A DNA stretch of 64,000 nucleotides from Malassezia japonica (lineage: Eukaryota > Basidiomycota > Malasseziomycetes > Malasseziales > Malasseziaceae), in the NCBI RefSeq assembly GCF_029542785.1, contig NC_083372.1, positions 682,001-746,000 on the forward strand. The letters are read 5' to 3'. Each line of letters begins with the position of its first letter. The stretch's first letter is position 1. The notes beneath the pieces are model-generated. The model did not search any database and was not told the origin of the DNA. It saw only the letters and a program-made list of their open reading frames with translations. A program made the translations under genes and the position numbers. Shown here in pieces: positions 1 to 11,000 of the stretch.

Positions 1-609
1 ACATCTGCTCGCGTTACTACCGTGCCCCTGAGCTGATCTTTGGCGCGACGAACTACACTACGAATATCGGTATGTTGCTTTCATCTAACAGTAGATATCT
101 GGTCCACTGGCTGTGTGATGGCCGAGCTGATGCAGGGTCTGCCCCTCTTCCCTGGCGAGAGCGGCATCGACCAGCTCGTTGAGATTATCAAGGTCCTGGG
201 TACGCCGTCGCGTGAACAGATCAAGACGATGAACCCGAACTACATGGAGCACAAGTTCCCCCAAATCCGCCCGCATCCCTTCTCCAAGATTTTCCGCCCG
301 CGCACTCCAGCGGATGCTATCGATCTCATCACCAACCTTTTGCAATACACCCCTCATGCACGGTTAACGGCAGTGGAGGCGCTCTGCCACCCCTTCTTTG
401 ACGAGCTGCGCGAAGAGGACGTCATCCTCTCTAATGGACGGCCCATGCCCGATCTGTTCAACTTTACCCAGGAGGAACTGTCTGTGCGGCCAGACCTGAT
501 CAAGCACCTCGTTCCGCCGCGCGCCGAGGCTGCCCTGCTTCAACGCGGGATTGATGTCAACAACTTTGAGCCGACGCCTGCCGAGGCGCTTCGGGTCACG
601 CTCGAGTAG
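1..609 (+). CDS. Glycogen synthase kinase-3 family Ser/Thr kinase (3' part only)
   Basis: The C-terminal part of a GSK-3/shaggy-type protein kinase; the gene begins upstream of the window. The first visible exon (1-69) encodes the activation-loop end [20 protein letters not shown], with the [12 protein letters not shown] stretch typical of GSK-3. An intron at 70-94 (25 nt) joins it to [12 protein letters not shown], the kinase subdomain IX, followed by the GSK-3 hallmarks [23 protein letters not shown] and the HPFFDEL end of the catalytic domain. The stop is TAG at 607-609. The family phosphorylates primed substrates in nutrient, stress and cell-cycle signalling. The acceptor is ambiguous (two AGs 3 nt apart); the TAG at 94 preserves the family spacing I-D-I-W-S, while the CAG/ACAG at 91 would add one valine. 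Confidence 0.93.
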
Positions 610-891
610 ACATTATCAGACACAGCGTAGGCTGTGCATACCTATATTTTTCGATATTATCATCTCGTACTTGGCCACGATTTCAACAGACGCGCGTCTT
701 CGATCGTGCGGCGTCACGGCGTCGCTTGCCCGCGCCGCTTGGGCCTTCCCCACCGGATGGTGCACGGGGCACCGTATGTCACTTTCGGCCGAGAGCCCAC
801 GGACCGACCCCTGGCGCATCGGCCGCCTTCTGGAGACGCATCACCTGTCCATCGCTACCGCCTTTGCTCTTGGTCCTTCAACTCTGCTACC

Positions 892-1764
892 ATGTTCATC
901 ATCAACTGGTTCTGGGTATGTACATTTACGGGGCACCTCGTAGTCTTCCATGGATGGAAATACTAACACCCAACAGGATATCCTTGCGCAGCTGGGTAGG
1001 TCTTGGCCTGTGCCATACGCAACATGATACTAACCGAGTGCAGGTCTGACGCACAAGAATGCCAAGATTCTTTTCCTTGGTCTTGACAATGCCGGAAAGA
1101 CTGTAGGTAGCCTTGATGCGTGCCCACTAACACGTAACAGACGCTGCTGCACATGCTCAAGAACGACCGTCTTGCTACGCTCCAGCCCACGCTCCACCCT
1201 AGTATGTACTATATATACTCACCGTGCAGCCTCGGAGGAGCTTGCTATTGGCCTCGTCAAGTTCACCACGTACGATCTCGGTGGTCACCAGCAGGGTACG
1301 TATCCCCACAATTGCTTACGCCAGCGCGCCGTCTCTGGAAGGACTACTTCCCCGAGGTCGACGGTATTGTGTTCCTGGTCGACACCCAGGACCAGGAGCG
1401 TTTCCCCGAAGCCCGTGCAGAGCTCGACCAGCTCCTGGCCATTGAGGAGCTGAACAAGGTGCCTTTCCTTGTGCTCGGCAACAAGATCGACGCGCCGGGT
1501 GCCGTGTCGGAGGAGGAGCTCCGGCAGGCGCTGGGTCTGTACCAGACCACTGGCAAGGTACGTATTCGCACGCGCACTTTTTCTAACACATCAGGGCAAC
1601 GTCCCTCTGAAGGACATCCGCCCCATCGAGGTGTTCATGTGCTCGGTTGTCATGCGCCAGGGCTACGGTGAGGGCTTCCGGTGGCTCTCTAGCTACGTAC
1701 GTATTGACGCTCCGCGGGGGACACGCGTACTGACCATGCTTCTGCTTCGCCCCGATAGATCTAA
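892..1764 (+). CDS. SAR1: Small COPII coat GTPase Sar1
   Basis: Sar1 is the Arf-family GTPase that starts COPII coat assembly at ER exit sites. Eight exons restore a 189-residue protein of normal Sar1 length: 892-915, 977-995, 1044-1102, 1141-1201, 1230-1295, 1325-1557, 1595-1696, 1759-1764. The protein starts with the amphipathic MFIINWFW helix, followed by the P-loop GLDNAGKT, the switch-I region around [31 protein letters not shown] (switch II, the GGH being Sar1-like), NKID for guanine recognition and a C-terminal FRWLSSYI. The last coding exon is only 6 nt (Ile plus stop). It is the most intron-dense gene of the window, and its introns (28-62 nt) are longer than those of most neighbours. 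Confidence 0.95.
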
Positions 1765-1974
1765 GCCGCGCCTTCTTCCACGCGCCTTTGTCTGTAGTCC
1801 CAACGCTGGTGATCGGGCCTATCGCTGACAAAACACTACGTAACACTTATACGGCCCGTGGCGTCGTATAGTTGCTGGGAAATAATCACGTGATATGCTA
1901 GTATTCGGCGAACCCTCCTGGGGCCGCATCTTTGTAGCGTGCTTCACGACCAACGTCTCAAGGCACATATCATC

Positions 1975-2773
1975 ATGGTCAGCTCCTCGCGTCGTGTCAA
2001 CCGTAAGGCCCACTTTGATGCCCCGGGCCACATCAGGCGCAAGATTATGTCGGCTCCCCTGAACAAGGAGCTGCGCACTGAGCACGGCGTACGTATTCTC
2101 ACAAAGGTGCCGAGAAGCTGGAAGGTGTGATGCGGATGCACGGACAAGTCAGAATGCAGTAACGATTGACATGGCGTATGAACAGGTGCAAGGGATACAT
2201 ACAGGGAGTGCGAGCATGTGTGCGGACAGAGACCAAACGAATGCACACGGCGACGGACTGTTCATGTCATGACCGGCCGGGTCTTCAGACGGTACTTGAC
2301 TATGCGTATTCCGTTCGTTGGTCATTAGCACTGTCGCCTACACGCCCTCTCCTATGCCCTCCCCTTTTGATGTTCTTGTCTGTCTTGCTTGCTTTTTGTT
2401 TCTCGACACGTATCACCTCATCCACCCCAACGACTCGGCACCCTCCCTCGAACAGGAGCTTACTCTACAGATCCGCTCGCTCCCCATCCGCAAGGACGAC
2501 GAGGTGATTGTTGTCCGCGGTGCCTCGGTCGGCTCGGAGGGCCGCGTCGTCCAGGTCTACCGCAAGAAGTGGGTCATCCACCTCGAGCGTCTCCAGCGCG
2601 AGAAGACCAACGGTGCTACTGCTGCGATCCCCATCCACCCGTCTAACGTTGTGATCACCAAGATCAAGGAGGACAAGGACCGGTATGTACTCCTGTCGTG
2701 ACAATGGCTAACCATTAGCACTGCTCTCATTGCGCGCAAGTCGGGCAAGAAGGCTGAGGAGGCCAAGGCCTAA
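1975..2773 (+). CDS. RPL26: 60S ribosomal protein L26 (uL24)
   Basis: A cytosolic large-subunit ribosomal protein located near the peptide exit tunnel. Three exons (1975-2088, 2471-2682, 2719-2773) give 126 residues, matching fungal L26. The first exon encodes [19 protein letters not shown] and the [10 protein letters not shown] segment. The second carries the KOW-type core [13 protein letters not shown] and [20 protein letters not shown]. The third ends in a basic tail, [11 protein letters not shown]. Intron 1 (2089-2470, 382 nt) is by far the longest in the window and intron 2 is 36 nt. Start and splice sites were chosen by family sequence. Long introns in ribosomal protein genes often influence expression; that role is inferred here. 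Confidence 0.95.
2089..2470 (+). other. Long intron of RPL26
   Basis: The donor GTACGT at 2089 and an acceptor ending CTACAG at 2470 bracket 382 nt. The span contains stop codons in the incoming frame and no recognisable coding sequence. I checked by eye for a convincing C/D or H/ACA snoRNA and saw none: there is a near C-box (GTGATGC) but no matching CTGA D-box on the same strand. The 3' part is pyrimidine-rich (about 2335-2400). Confidence 0.8.
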
Positions 2774-3096
2774 GTTCCTCCGTGCTCTTCCCAGTACTGT
2801 AGTATTTCCGCCTCATGGCATATGCGCTTCGCGCAGCTCCTCGCTACTTGCTGTAGTGTGAAAAAGCATTCTGCTCAAGAGACGCGTGGACAATTAGTAA
2901 TCATGTCGACAGCGATGCAGGCGTTGCGTGCGTAGTGGCGTGCCGCTCAGTTTCCCACTGCCTTGATTCCATTGCGTTCCTTGCCACTAAGGTACACGCA
3001 TTCAGAGTGGTGTGATGAACTGAGACTTTTTTTTGGCTGCACGTCCCGTTCACACGTTTCCCCCGCCCCCTTGTGTGAAGTCTGCTCTTATCGAGT
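2774..3096. other. Intergenic region between RPL26 and the Met30-like gene
   Basis: This 323-bp stretch must hold the RPL26 terminator and the promoter of the downstream F-box gene. I see a T-run near 3026-3033 and no supported gene, RNA or repeat. Confidence 0.6.
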
Positions 3097-5816
3097 ATGG
3101 TATCGCAGGAGCCGTACGAGAAACCATCCACATCGGAAGATACAATCAACCACGCATCCGTGGAAGCACATAAGCAGGCCTCTGCGGAGGCTGCCAACGA
3201 CAAAGGCAAGAGTGTCAAGAAAGATGACGCGTGCTGTGCCTCATCTAATCGTGTCGATCCTGCGTCTGCGCCCGGGACCGACGCCAACAGTGGCCCACTA
3301 AAGCTGCATGGCTACAGTGTCGGCGATGACGACTGCAGCGAGACGCGGAGCACTGCGCGCGAGAAGGACGAGTGCGGGGATGTCATGTCCCCTCTGTTGT
3401 CGCGCTCCGAGAAGCTGTGTGTCCGGCACCAGCGCATGGCCGACGAAGATACGACGGCGCGACTGCAAAAGGTGCGTACACGCTGGCGACTCCGGCAGGG
3501 GCTGCCGCAGTGGGGCGAGGCGTCTACTCTCCCTGCTGTCGGTGGCGGCCGCTTGCGGTCGAACTACCCCGTGCTAGATGAATCCAAGGAGTCGTCCAGT
3601 TTGAAGCTTTGGCCTTTCCTTAGCCGGGCCATCGCTATAGAAGTGTCGGCACATACTAACCACAGTCGATTGATACCCTCTCCCTCGCCGAGCAGACCGC
3701 TGTCAACACGGTCTGGTCGCTCTTTTCCTCCTCGCCACACTCGCGGAGGGCCATTATTCTGCGGGGCATTTTGACCATGTGCTGTTTCAGCCAACTGTCG
3801 CTCCTCTCCTCGGAGCTGGCGATGGCGATCCGGATCGACCCGTTCACCCTATTCCCCCGCGAGGTGTCGCTGCGTGTGCTGGGCTACCTCGATGCGATTA
3901 GTCTCGGACGCGCGGCGCAAGTCAGCCGTCTGTGGCGCACGCTGGCCGACAACGACCTACTGTGGCGCAACATGTGCGAGCAGCACATTGAGCGCAAGTG
4001 CGAAAAGTGCGGCTGGGGCCTACCGCTTCTCACCGAGCGCCGCGCGCGCAAGGAACAGGAGCCGCTGAGCTCGTCGGGCATTTCGCTAGCCCAAGACGAA
4101 GAGTACCGCGAGGCTGCCGCATCGTCCGGCGACGGCAGCTTGCGCCGCAGCGTCACGGCGGCTGCAAACGCAGCGGCCCTGCAGCGTCGCTCGCTCCTGA
4201 CGCCCCACGGCTCGCCGTACGGCTCGCGCTCGCAGTCGCCAGCCGACGAGCACGCCGCCAAGCGCCAGCGCCTCGACAGCGATAGTGACACGTCGGAGCG
4301 CTCGAAGCGCATCGCCGGCAAGGGACACGGCAAGACGCGGCCGTGGAAGGCCGTGTACTGCGAGCGACTCGTGATCGAGCGCAACTGGCGCCGTGGTCGG
4401 CACTCTGTGCGCCTCTTGCAAGGGCACACCGACGGTATCATGTCGCTGAGCTTCCGCGAGACAGTGAGCCGCCTGCCGTACCCTGTGCTGATTACCGGCA
4501 GCTACGACCGCACGGTGCGCGTGTGGAATCTGCGCACTGGCGAGCTTTTACGCACACTCTGCGGCCACGCGCGCGGCGTGCGCTGCCTGCAGTTTGACGA
4601 CGTCAAGCTGATTACCGGCTCGATGGACCGCACGCTCAAGATCTGGAACTGGCGTACTGGTGAGCTGTTGCGCACGCTAGAAGGACACACCGAAGGCATT
4701 GTGAGCCTCAACTTTAACGACTCTGTGCTGGCGAGCGGCAGTGCCGACAGCAACGTCCGCGTGTGGAACTTTCATACCGGCGAGTGCTACTCGCTGCGGG
4801 GCCATCGCGACTGGGTGAACGCAGTGCAGCTGTGGTCTGCGCCAGCGCCGCGCGGCCGCAAAGAGGACGGTGTGGTACCGCCCATGTTCCTCTTTTCTGC
4901 GTCAGACGACGGCACGATCCGCCTCTGGGACCTGCAAACGCGCGAGTGCATTCTGGTCTACCGCGGCCACGTCGGCCAAGTTCAGTCGCTGAAGCTGGTC
5001 ATGATGGACCATGCATCGGTGCGCAAGCTGAGCCGCGGCACAACGACGCTGCCGAGCAACGCGCCGATCGGTCCCGACGACCCCCTCGAGACGCCGCCGA
5101 CCGAAGGCGCGTCGACGCCGGGCAAGACGGAGGCGGCGCCTGCACGCTCGGCGGCCAGCTGCAGCTACACGCCGAGCAATGCGCAGGACGAGCAGATGGT
5201 GCACGCCTCGGCGCCTGCGCTCCCCGAGCGTTTCTACTACCAGCCGAACGGCGCGCCGAACGGCGAGGAGGATGCAGAATCGCGCCCCCGTCCCATCCCC
5301 TCGTCGATCGGCCTGACGCAGCGGCGCCTCGGCGCAGCAGGCCTTGTTCCCCCACTGCCCGCCTTCGCGTCGATGGACGACATCGAGGACGGGATCTTTT
5401 GCCACGACGAGCCCGATGGCGCGACGGACGCCGCAAACGCCAAAGGGCCGTGCAAGGCCAAGCGCCCGGTGCTTGTCTCGGGCTCCCTGGATAATACGCT
5501 AAAGCTATGGGACGTGCGCACTGGGCAGTGCTTCCGCACGCTCTTTGGGCACGTCGAAGGTGTGTGGAGCGTCGACGTCGATACGCTCCGCATCGTCTCT
5601 GCCTCACACGACCGCACGGTCAAGGTGTGGGACCGCGACACTGCGCAGTGCCAAAACACGCTTGTTGGCCACCGCGCCGCAGTGACGTGCATTGGACTGG
5701 GCGATGACAAGATCGTGAGCGGCAGTGACGATGGCGATGTACGAGTATGGAGCTTTGCTCCCGAACCCCTGTCCTTCCCGGATCACAAGGAGGCCGCGTG
5801 CGAGGGCAAGACATAG
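3097..5816 (+). CDS. MET30: F-box/WD40 ubiquitin ligase adaptor, Met30/SconB type
   Basis: A substrate receptor of an SCF ubiquitin ligase. In fungi Met30/SconB represses sulfur assimilation by targeting the Met4-type activator. Two exons, 3097-3471 and 3666-5816, give 841 residues. Just before the intron is CVRHQRMADEDTTARLQK, after it SIDTLSLAEQTAVNTVW and then ILTMCCFSQLSLLSSEL, a signature of this subfamily. The F-box (FPREVSLRVLGYLDAISLGR, about residues 183-228) is followed by a Cys-containing HIERKCEKCGWGL segment and then WD40 repeats over about 375-822 (SGSLDNTLKLWDV and similar blades), with a long low-complexity insertion between two blades (about 585-720). The intron (3472-3665) is set by homology; a second donor at 3643 is possible. 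Confidence 0.93.
3472..3665 (+). other. Intron of the Met30-like gene with a second possible donor
   Basis: The donor GTGCGT at 3472 and the acceptor CACAG ending at 3665, with a perfect TACTAAC branch site near 3654-3660, remove 194 nt and restore a family-like LQK-SIDTLSL junction. The 171 nt from 3472 to 3642 stay open in frame and end at a second GT donor (3643) that would leave a 23-nt intron using the same acceptor. Confidence 0.7.
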
Positions 5817-5836
5817 TGTATGATAGAGATTGCTAC

Positions 5837-6278
5837 CTACTCCTCTTTGGGCAAGAGCGACTGCAGCAGCGCAATCTCCTTGTCCTCCTTCTCGGCCAGA
5901 TCGGGGCGCGGCTCCGGCTTGGCGTTGCGGAAGACCTTGGCGGCGTCGGTGCGCTTCTTGATGCCTTTTTGCAGCATCTTGATCACAGACGGCGCTTTCT
6001 GGTTCGCCTGCGCCTTGGTCTTTTCAGCGTACTGGAGGTCCGTGAGGATACCCTGCGTGAGCATAGAGACGTACACCAAGCACCGTCGCCGTGTTGGCGT
6101 CCTTGGCGAGGCGCGCCTGCTTCCAGCGCTGCTTCAGCGCAGCAAGCGTGGGCGCATCCAGGGGGTTCGGGCCGCTCGGCGCGCGGTTCGAAGACATGCG
6201 CACCATCGCAGGCGCACGCAGAACCGGCGCGCGCAGCGCCGGCGACCGCAGGCTCGGCAGCGCAAATCGGAGCGACAT
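5837..6278 (-). CDS. AIM41: Mitochondrial GatB/YqeY-domain protein, Aim41-like, shortened
   Basis: Two exons (complement 6075-6278 and 5837-6052) joined over a 22-nt intron give 139 residues. The N-terminus is rich in Arg, Ser and Ala with almost no acidic residues, as in a mitochondrial presequence. It is followed by the YqeY-like core LKQRWKQARLAKDANTATVL, GILTDLQYAEKTKA and IKKRTDAAKVFRNAKPEPR. The reading frame stops just after LLQSLLPKEE, where full YqeY proteins continue into a second half, so the domain looks truncated. It is convergent with the F-box gene (20 bp between stops). Aim41 is a poorly understood mitochondrial protein; a role in tRNA-dependent amidation is only suggested by the fold name. 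Confidence 0.8.
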
Positions 6279-6308
6279 CGAGGAAAGACGACACCTCCAC
6301 TGTGGAGA

Positions 6309-8013
6309 CTATGGCGCTCGACGCACGAGCAGCGGGCACGCATCGGTGCGCGTGCGCACGTCGTACGGACGCGAGACGATCCAGCGCTTGGCCACGATCG
6401 GGCGGCTGTCTGACTCAAAGTGAAGGGTGTTGATGAGGATGCTAATAAATGATTTCATTTCGGCGATTGCTGCGTGAGTCGCGAAACGTACCGAATTGTC
6501 GTCCAATGCATGCACGCGGCCCCTGCAGAAACGAGAGGCCGCCGTAGGACGAGTATGTCTGCGCACCAGGCATCGGCTCGGCCCAGCGCTCGGGGCGGAA
6601 AGTGTGTGCATCTTCGCCCCAGAGCGTAGGGTCCTGCGAGATGGCGGCGAGGGGGATCATGATAATGGTATCTTTTTCCACAAGCGTGCAGCGCCCATCC
6701 TGCGCAGGGATCACGTCACGTTCAGCGGCCATGCGAGAAGTGGTGTGGATCGCACCGTGGAGCCGCAGCGACTCGCGGATGCACCAGTCAAGGTACGGCA
6801 GCGCCTCCAGCTCGTCCATCGAGAGGTCGCGATGCTCGTCGCGCGCGCCGCTCTGGCCGTGTACAGCGAGGCCGAGACGCGTGCGCGTCGCGCGGATCTC
6901 AGAGCGCAGCTTTTCCTGTACGTAAGGGTGCCTGGAAAGCATGAGCAGGAGCCATGTCATTTGCGTTGCAGTGGTTTCGTGGCCGGCAAAAATAAAGGTC
7001 GAGAGCTGCGCGACAAGCTCGTCATCTGTGAGCACTGCGCGGTCTAATATGCTCGTTTTCTCGGTTTTAGGGCGCTGGGAATTGGTATTGGCACGCAACA
7101 GAGTCGCCAAGAGGTCGGGGCGCTCTTCTTCATTCGTCGCACGGTACAGGCCCGTGTCCGGTCCGAGGATCGATGCTTTGGCTTCGCGAACAATCTGCTC
7201 CGCAACGCGAAAGAGCACGCGCGAGGCGCTCCGGAACTGGAAGGACGTGAAGCCGATCGGAAAAATCTCTAGCGCAGGAAAGATCATCGTCAACGCGTCG
7301 AACAAGTTTTTGGCGAGCGACGTGCGTGTCGCAATGTCTAGCGCGTGCTCAAACGCGGCCGTGAGGGGGTGCGTGGCGTGTGCACGCCCTTGCTTGTCAT
7401 TGCGCACACTCTCGAGCGTGCCAAACTCGATGTGAAAGGCTGCCGATCCAAGTGCGTCGAGTGCCGTGCACCCCATCAGCTTGTATATGTCGGAAAGGAC
7501 GCCCACATCGCCCGACACATGCAGCAGGTGGTCGCTGAGCGCGTGCGCGTGCCGGTCAAAGATCGGCGCGAGCTTGCGGATCGAGCGGCCCGAGAAACCA
7601 GGCTGGATCGCACGCTTTTGACGCTTATGTGCATCGCCCTCAGCGACAAGCATGCCGTCGCCCATGAGGCCGGCGAGAAGACGCTGCACAACGCGCACCT
7701 TGGGGTAGGAGTAGGCCTTGCGGCGCAGGACGTGGTCGACCGCAACAGGGTCCGTGACAAGCAGCCGCGGCTCACCAAACGTGCCCCAGATACGCACCAC
7801 ACCACCATACTCTGCGCTCCATTCCAAAAACACGGGGACAATGTCGCGGCGCAGCAGGTCGCACAGGTTGCCGTACCAGAACGACGGACACAGCGGTCCA
7901 GGCACCGTACGGAGCCACTTGCTCCAGCGCAACTGGAGCAGGAGACATTTGCATACCACGTAGCTTACAACACCTCCCAACAAGCCTACTATACTATACG
8001 CAAGGACGTCCAT
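6309..8013 (-). CDS. Membrane-anchored cytochrome P450 monooxygenase
   Basis: Two exons (complement 6492-8013 and 6309-6469; 22-nt intron) encode 560 residues. An N-terminal hydrophobic anchor (VLAYSIVGLLGGVVSYVV) and the Pro-rich hinge VPGPLCP target it to the ER. Typical P450 motifs follow: the oxygen-binding I-helix FAGHETTATQ (about 340-350), the K-helix ESLR (about 413), FRPERW (about 474) and the heme loop FLQGPRACIGR with the axial Cys (about 495-505). The second exon supplies the L-helix AIAEMKSFISILI; without splicing the protein would end soon after the heme loop. Microsomal class E type; the substrate cannot be told. It lies tandem with MON2 upstream (38 bp) and has no other biosynthetic genes nearby, which argues against a metabolite cluster. 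Confidence 0.93.
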
Positions 8014-8051
8014 GGCAAGATCCAAACCTACCCTGCCCCCTCTCCTTTGTC

Positions 8052-11000
8052 TCACTCCACATGGTCCGTGCTCACCTGCGCGAGCCACGCACTGCGCTGC
8101 TGCTGCGTCTTTTGCGCGAGTGCCATGGGCGTCGTGCGCCCGGGCGGCGTGCGTGTCGCCCGTGCCACCAGCTCCTTGGTCCCGTGCGGAAAGAGCGTGG
8201 GGCTCAGCGGCGCCAGGCTCGATCCGATCGTGGCCTGCTGAGGCAAGGCACTGGGCGACACGTGCATCGCCGCCGCCGCGTCGAGTTCCGTGTGGAGAAA
8301 GTAGAGGTGCGCGATCTGCGCGTGGCGCACGGCGTCGGGCAGCGACCAGGGTTTTGGCGGCGCCGTATAGGTCTGCAGTGCTGCATATGCCGTGCCTGGA
8401 TCGCGCGTGCGTTGCGCGATATCGAGCGTGCCTGGCGCGAGTTCCAGCGTGCTCAGCTGGTGCAGCACATAGTTGACTTCTTCCATGCGCACGCGAGGCA
8501 TCGGAATGCCGCCGCGCACTGCGCCATCTGCGACATAGGCGCGCAGCACATCGCTGCAGTGCGACAGGAGCGCAGGAAGCACGAGTACGGAAAGCAGGCG
8601 GCGGCCGACGGGCGCAGCGCCGTCCGCACGGCACAGCGCAAAGAGCAGGTCATAGGTCCAGTAGACGAATCGCTCTTTACTGCTTGCCGTAATGGGAAGC
8701 AGCGAGCCGTGATCCGGCGCGCTACGCACCCCGCGCTCGTACAAATGCGTCGCACGCACGGCCTGCGGCAGGAAGCGGCCGAGTGCCGTGTGCGCCGCAG
8801 GGTCCGCACCTGCTGCCGGCAGCACGTCGCGCTCGAGCGCAACCAAGAGCGAAAAGGCCTGCGCCTCGTACGCATCGCGCGCCGGGCGTGCGCCAGCCGG
8901 GACGCTCGCCTGAAGCACATCCTCAAAGCATGCAAACAGGCGCTCGTAGTACAGCGGCGCCTGCTTCGAAGAATACCGCGCGACGACAGACGTGCCTTGG
9001 TGTGCGATGGAATAGAGGATCTCGCGTGCGAGCGACGCAAGGCTCGGTGCGCGTTGGTCGTCGTGCTGCAGAGGATCGCGCAGCACATGCAACATCGTCA
9101 GGACCGGCACGTCGTACAGCGCAATGTCGGCCGGCTCTGCCTGGTAGGTCGCCTGCCAGTGCATGAGCAGGTCCTCGGCGAGCTGCACGCGCACGCGTGC
9201 GACGGGGCCCGGGAGCGACGGCTGTGCCGCGGCCTCGAGCGCGCAGCGCACGTACGCCGCGAGGCTCTCGAGGCGGAGCGCAGGCACATTGTCGCGGCTC
9301 GGCAGGCGCTCGAGCGCTTTACGCACGCCGCTGACAAGCGCATAGAGCTGCTTGGTAGACGTTGCGTCGCTGTGAGCGATACCGTGCGTGACGCAGCGCT
9401 CGAGCGTGCGCAAGAGCGACTGGAGCGTGTCCTGCGAGAGGTTCGCTTCGAGCGTCGCGTACAGCGGCTCGAGGAGCGCGACGATCGATACGAGGTTCGT
9501 TAGCGAGGTGTCGCTGCGCTGTGCCGCACCGATGCGTACCCACGCCTCCCACGCATCGCGCCACGCCTTGCGCAGCGCGGGCGTGGTGACAGGCGTGCGC
9601 AGCACGGCAAGAAGCGCATCGAGCGCAGTCTGTGCGACCTTGGACGAGGCGCCCGCGTAGGTCTGCTCGACACGCTCGACAAACATGGCCCAGATCTTGG
9701 GGAAGGCGGCGTCCTGCGAAAGGGCCGGGAGAATCGTCTGCAAGATACGCGCAGTGCCTTGCAGTACCAACGTCTGGCTCTCGTCCCACTCGGGGTCCTT
9801 GTGCATCGCGTCATAGAGAGGGAAGAGAATCTCGAAAAAGACACGCTCCCAGTCCTTGGCGTACAGTGAACTGTTGTACTGCACCAGCACCTGGAACAGG
9901 TTGGCAATCGCACCATTGCGCACGTCGGCACGCGGCACGTCCGCCGTGTCGCGCATGCGGTGCAGGACAAAGAGCCACAGCGCCGACATGCTCTCGTCCG
10001 AGCTCTGCGTCTGGCGGCGGTGTACATCGGCGGTGATGTCCCACAGCACGCCGTTCGCCGCCAGTGCGAGGTTCGTATCATCGGACTGCACGCAAAAGCT
10101 CGGCAGCGCCGCAATGCACAGCTCGAGCTCGGCATTGCTCAGCGGCGCGAGGTAGTCGGAGCAGATCAGCTGGACACACGCAAACGCGGCCTTGATCAGC
10201 GGCACAGGCGACGTGCCCCCTTCCTTGATCGCGCTCGCCGACTCGGCAGATGCGCGACACATGCCAAAGACCACGTCCCAGCCGGCCTGCAGCCGGTGCG
10301 CGTTCTTCTCGAGCATGCGCTGCAGGAGATCAATCGCTGCTTTGCGGATCGCAACGTCGACCGGCGCAGTGCGTCCGTCGGCGCGCGCCTGGCGGTCGAC
10401 GGCAGCGAGGATCGTGCGCTGCCGGCCATGGGCTGAGCTCGGAACGGCCCGCAGCACGCTGTACGCGATCCCATCGAGGACCGACGCGGCGCGCGTGCGC
10501 AGCGCGGCCGCGAGGTGGGTATCTTCGAGGATCGCAAAGAGCGCATCGGCGCTCGCGCGCCACGCGCCGTCAGGCAGCTGCGCGGCGATGCGGGGGGTAT
10601 TCGACAGGCCGACTTGCTCGAGTTCGGCAAGGATCACGAGCGCGGTGCCGTCCTGCGCGTCGCGGGCATGATCGGCACCGAGTGACGCGAGAACCGCGAC
10701 AAACTGCACAAAGTCCTCGTCCGAGAGCCACATGGCATGCTGAAGCACCTGGCTGAGCGTTGCACGCAGCGCAGGCCCTTCAAGGCCCTCTGGGGCGAGG
10801 TAGTGCAAAGGGTAGCCGAGCACCTCGGCAGAGAACGCGCCCGGGGGCGTCGGCAGCGCAGGCGCAGCGCCGGTCGTCGGCACGCTCTGCTGCCCACTGC
10901 CAGGCGCGAGCGCGAGCGCCTGCGCGACGGCCTGCAGTACCGACCGCCAGCGTCCCCCGAGGCTCCCTGCGAGGGCGATGGCGGTGTGCGACAAGGCGAT

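Noticed and set aside
2089..2470. snoRNA inside the RPL26 intron
   Set aside because: A near C-box is present but no D-box or H/ACA pair could be matched; not supported by eye.
6309..8013. P450-centred secondary metabolite cluster
   Set aside because: The neighbours are Aim41, MON2 and an F-box protein; no synthase, transporter or other tailoring enzyme lies nearby.
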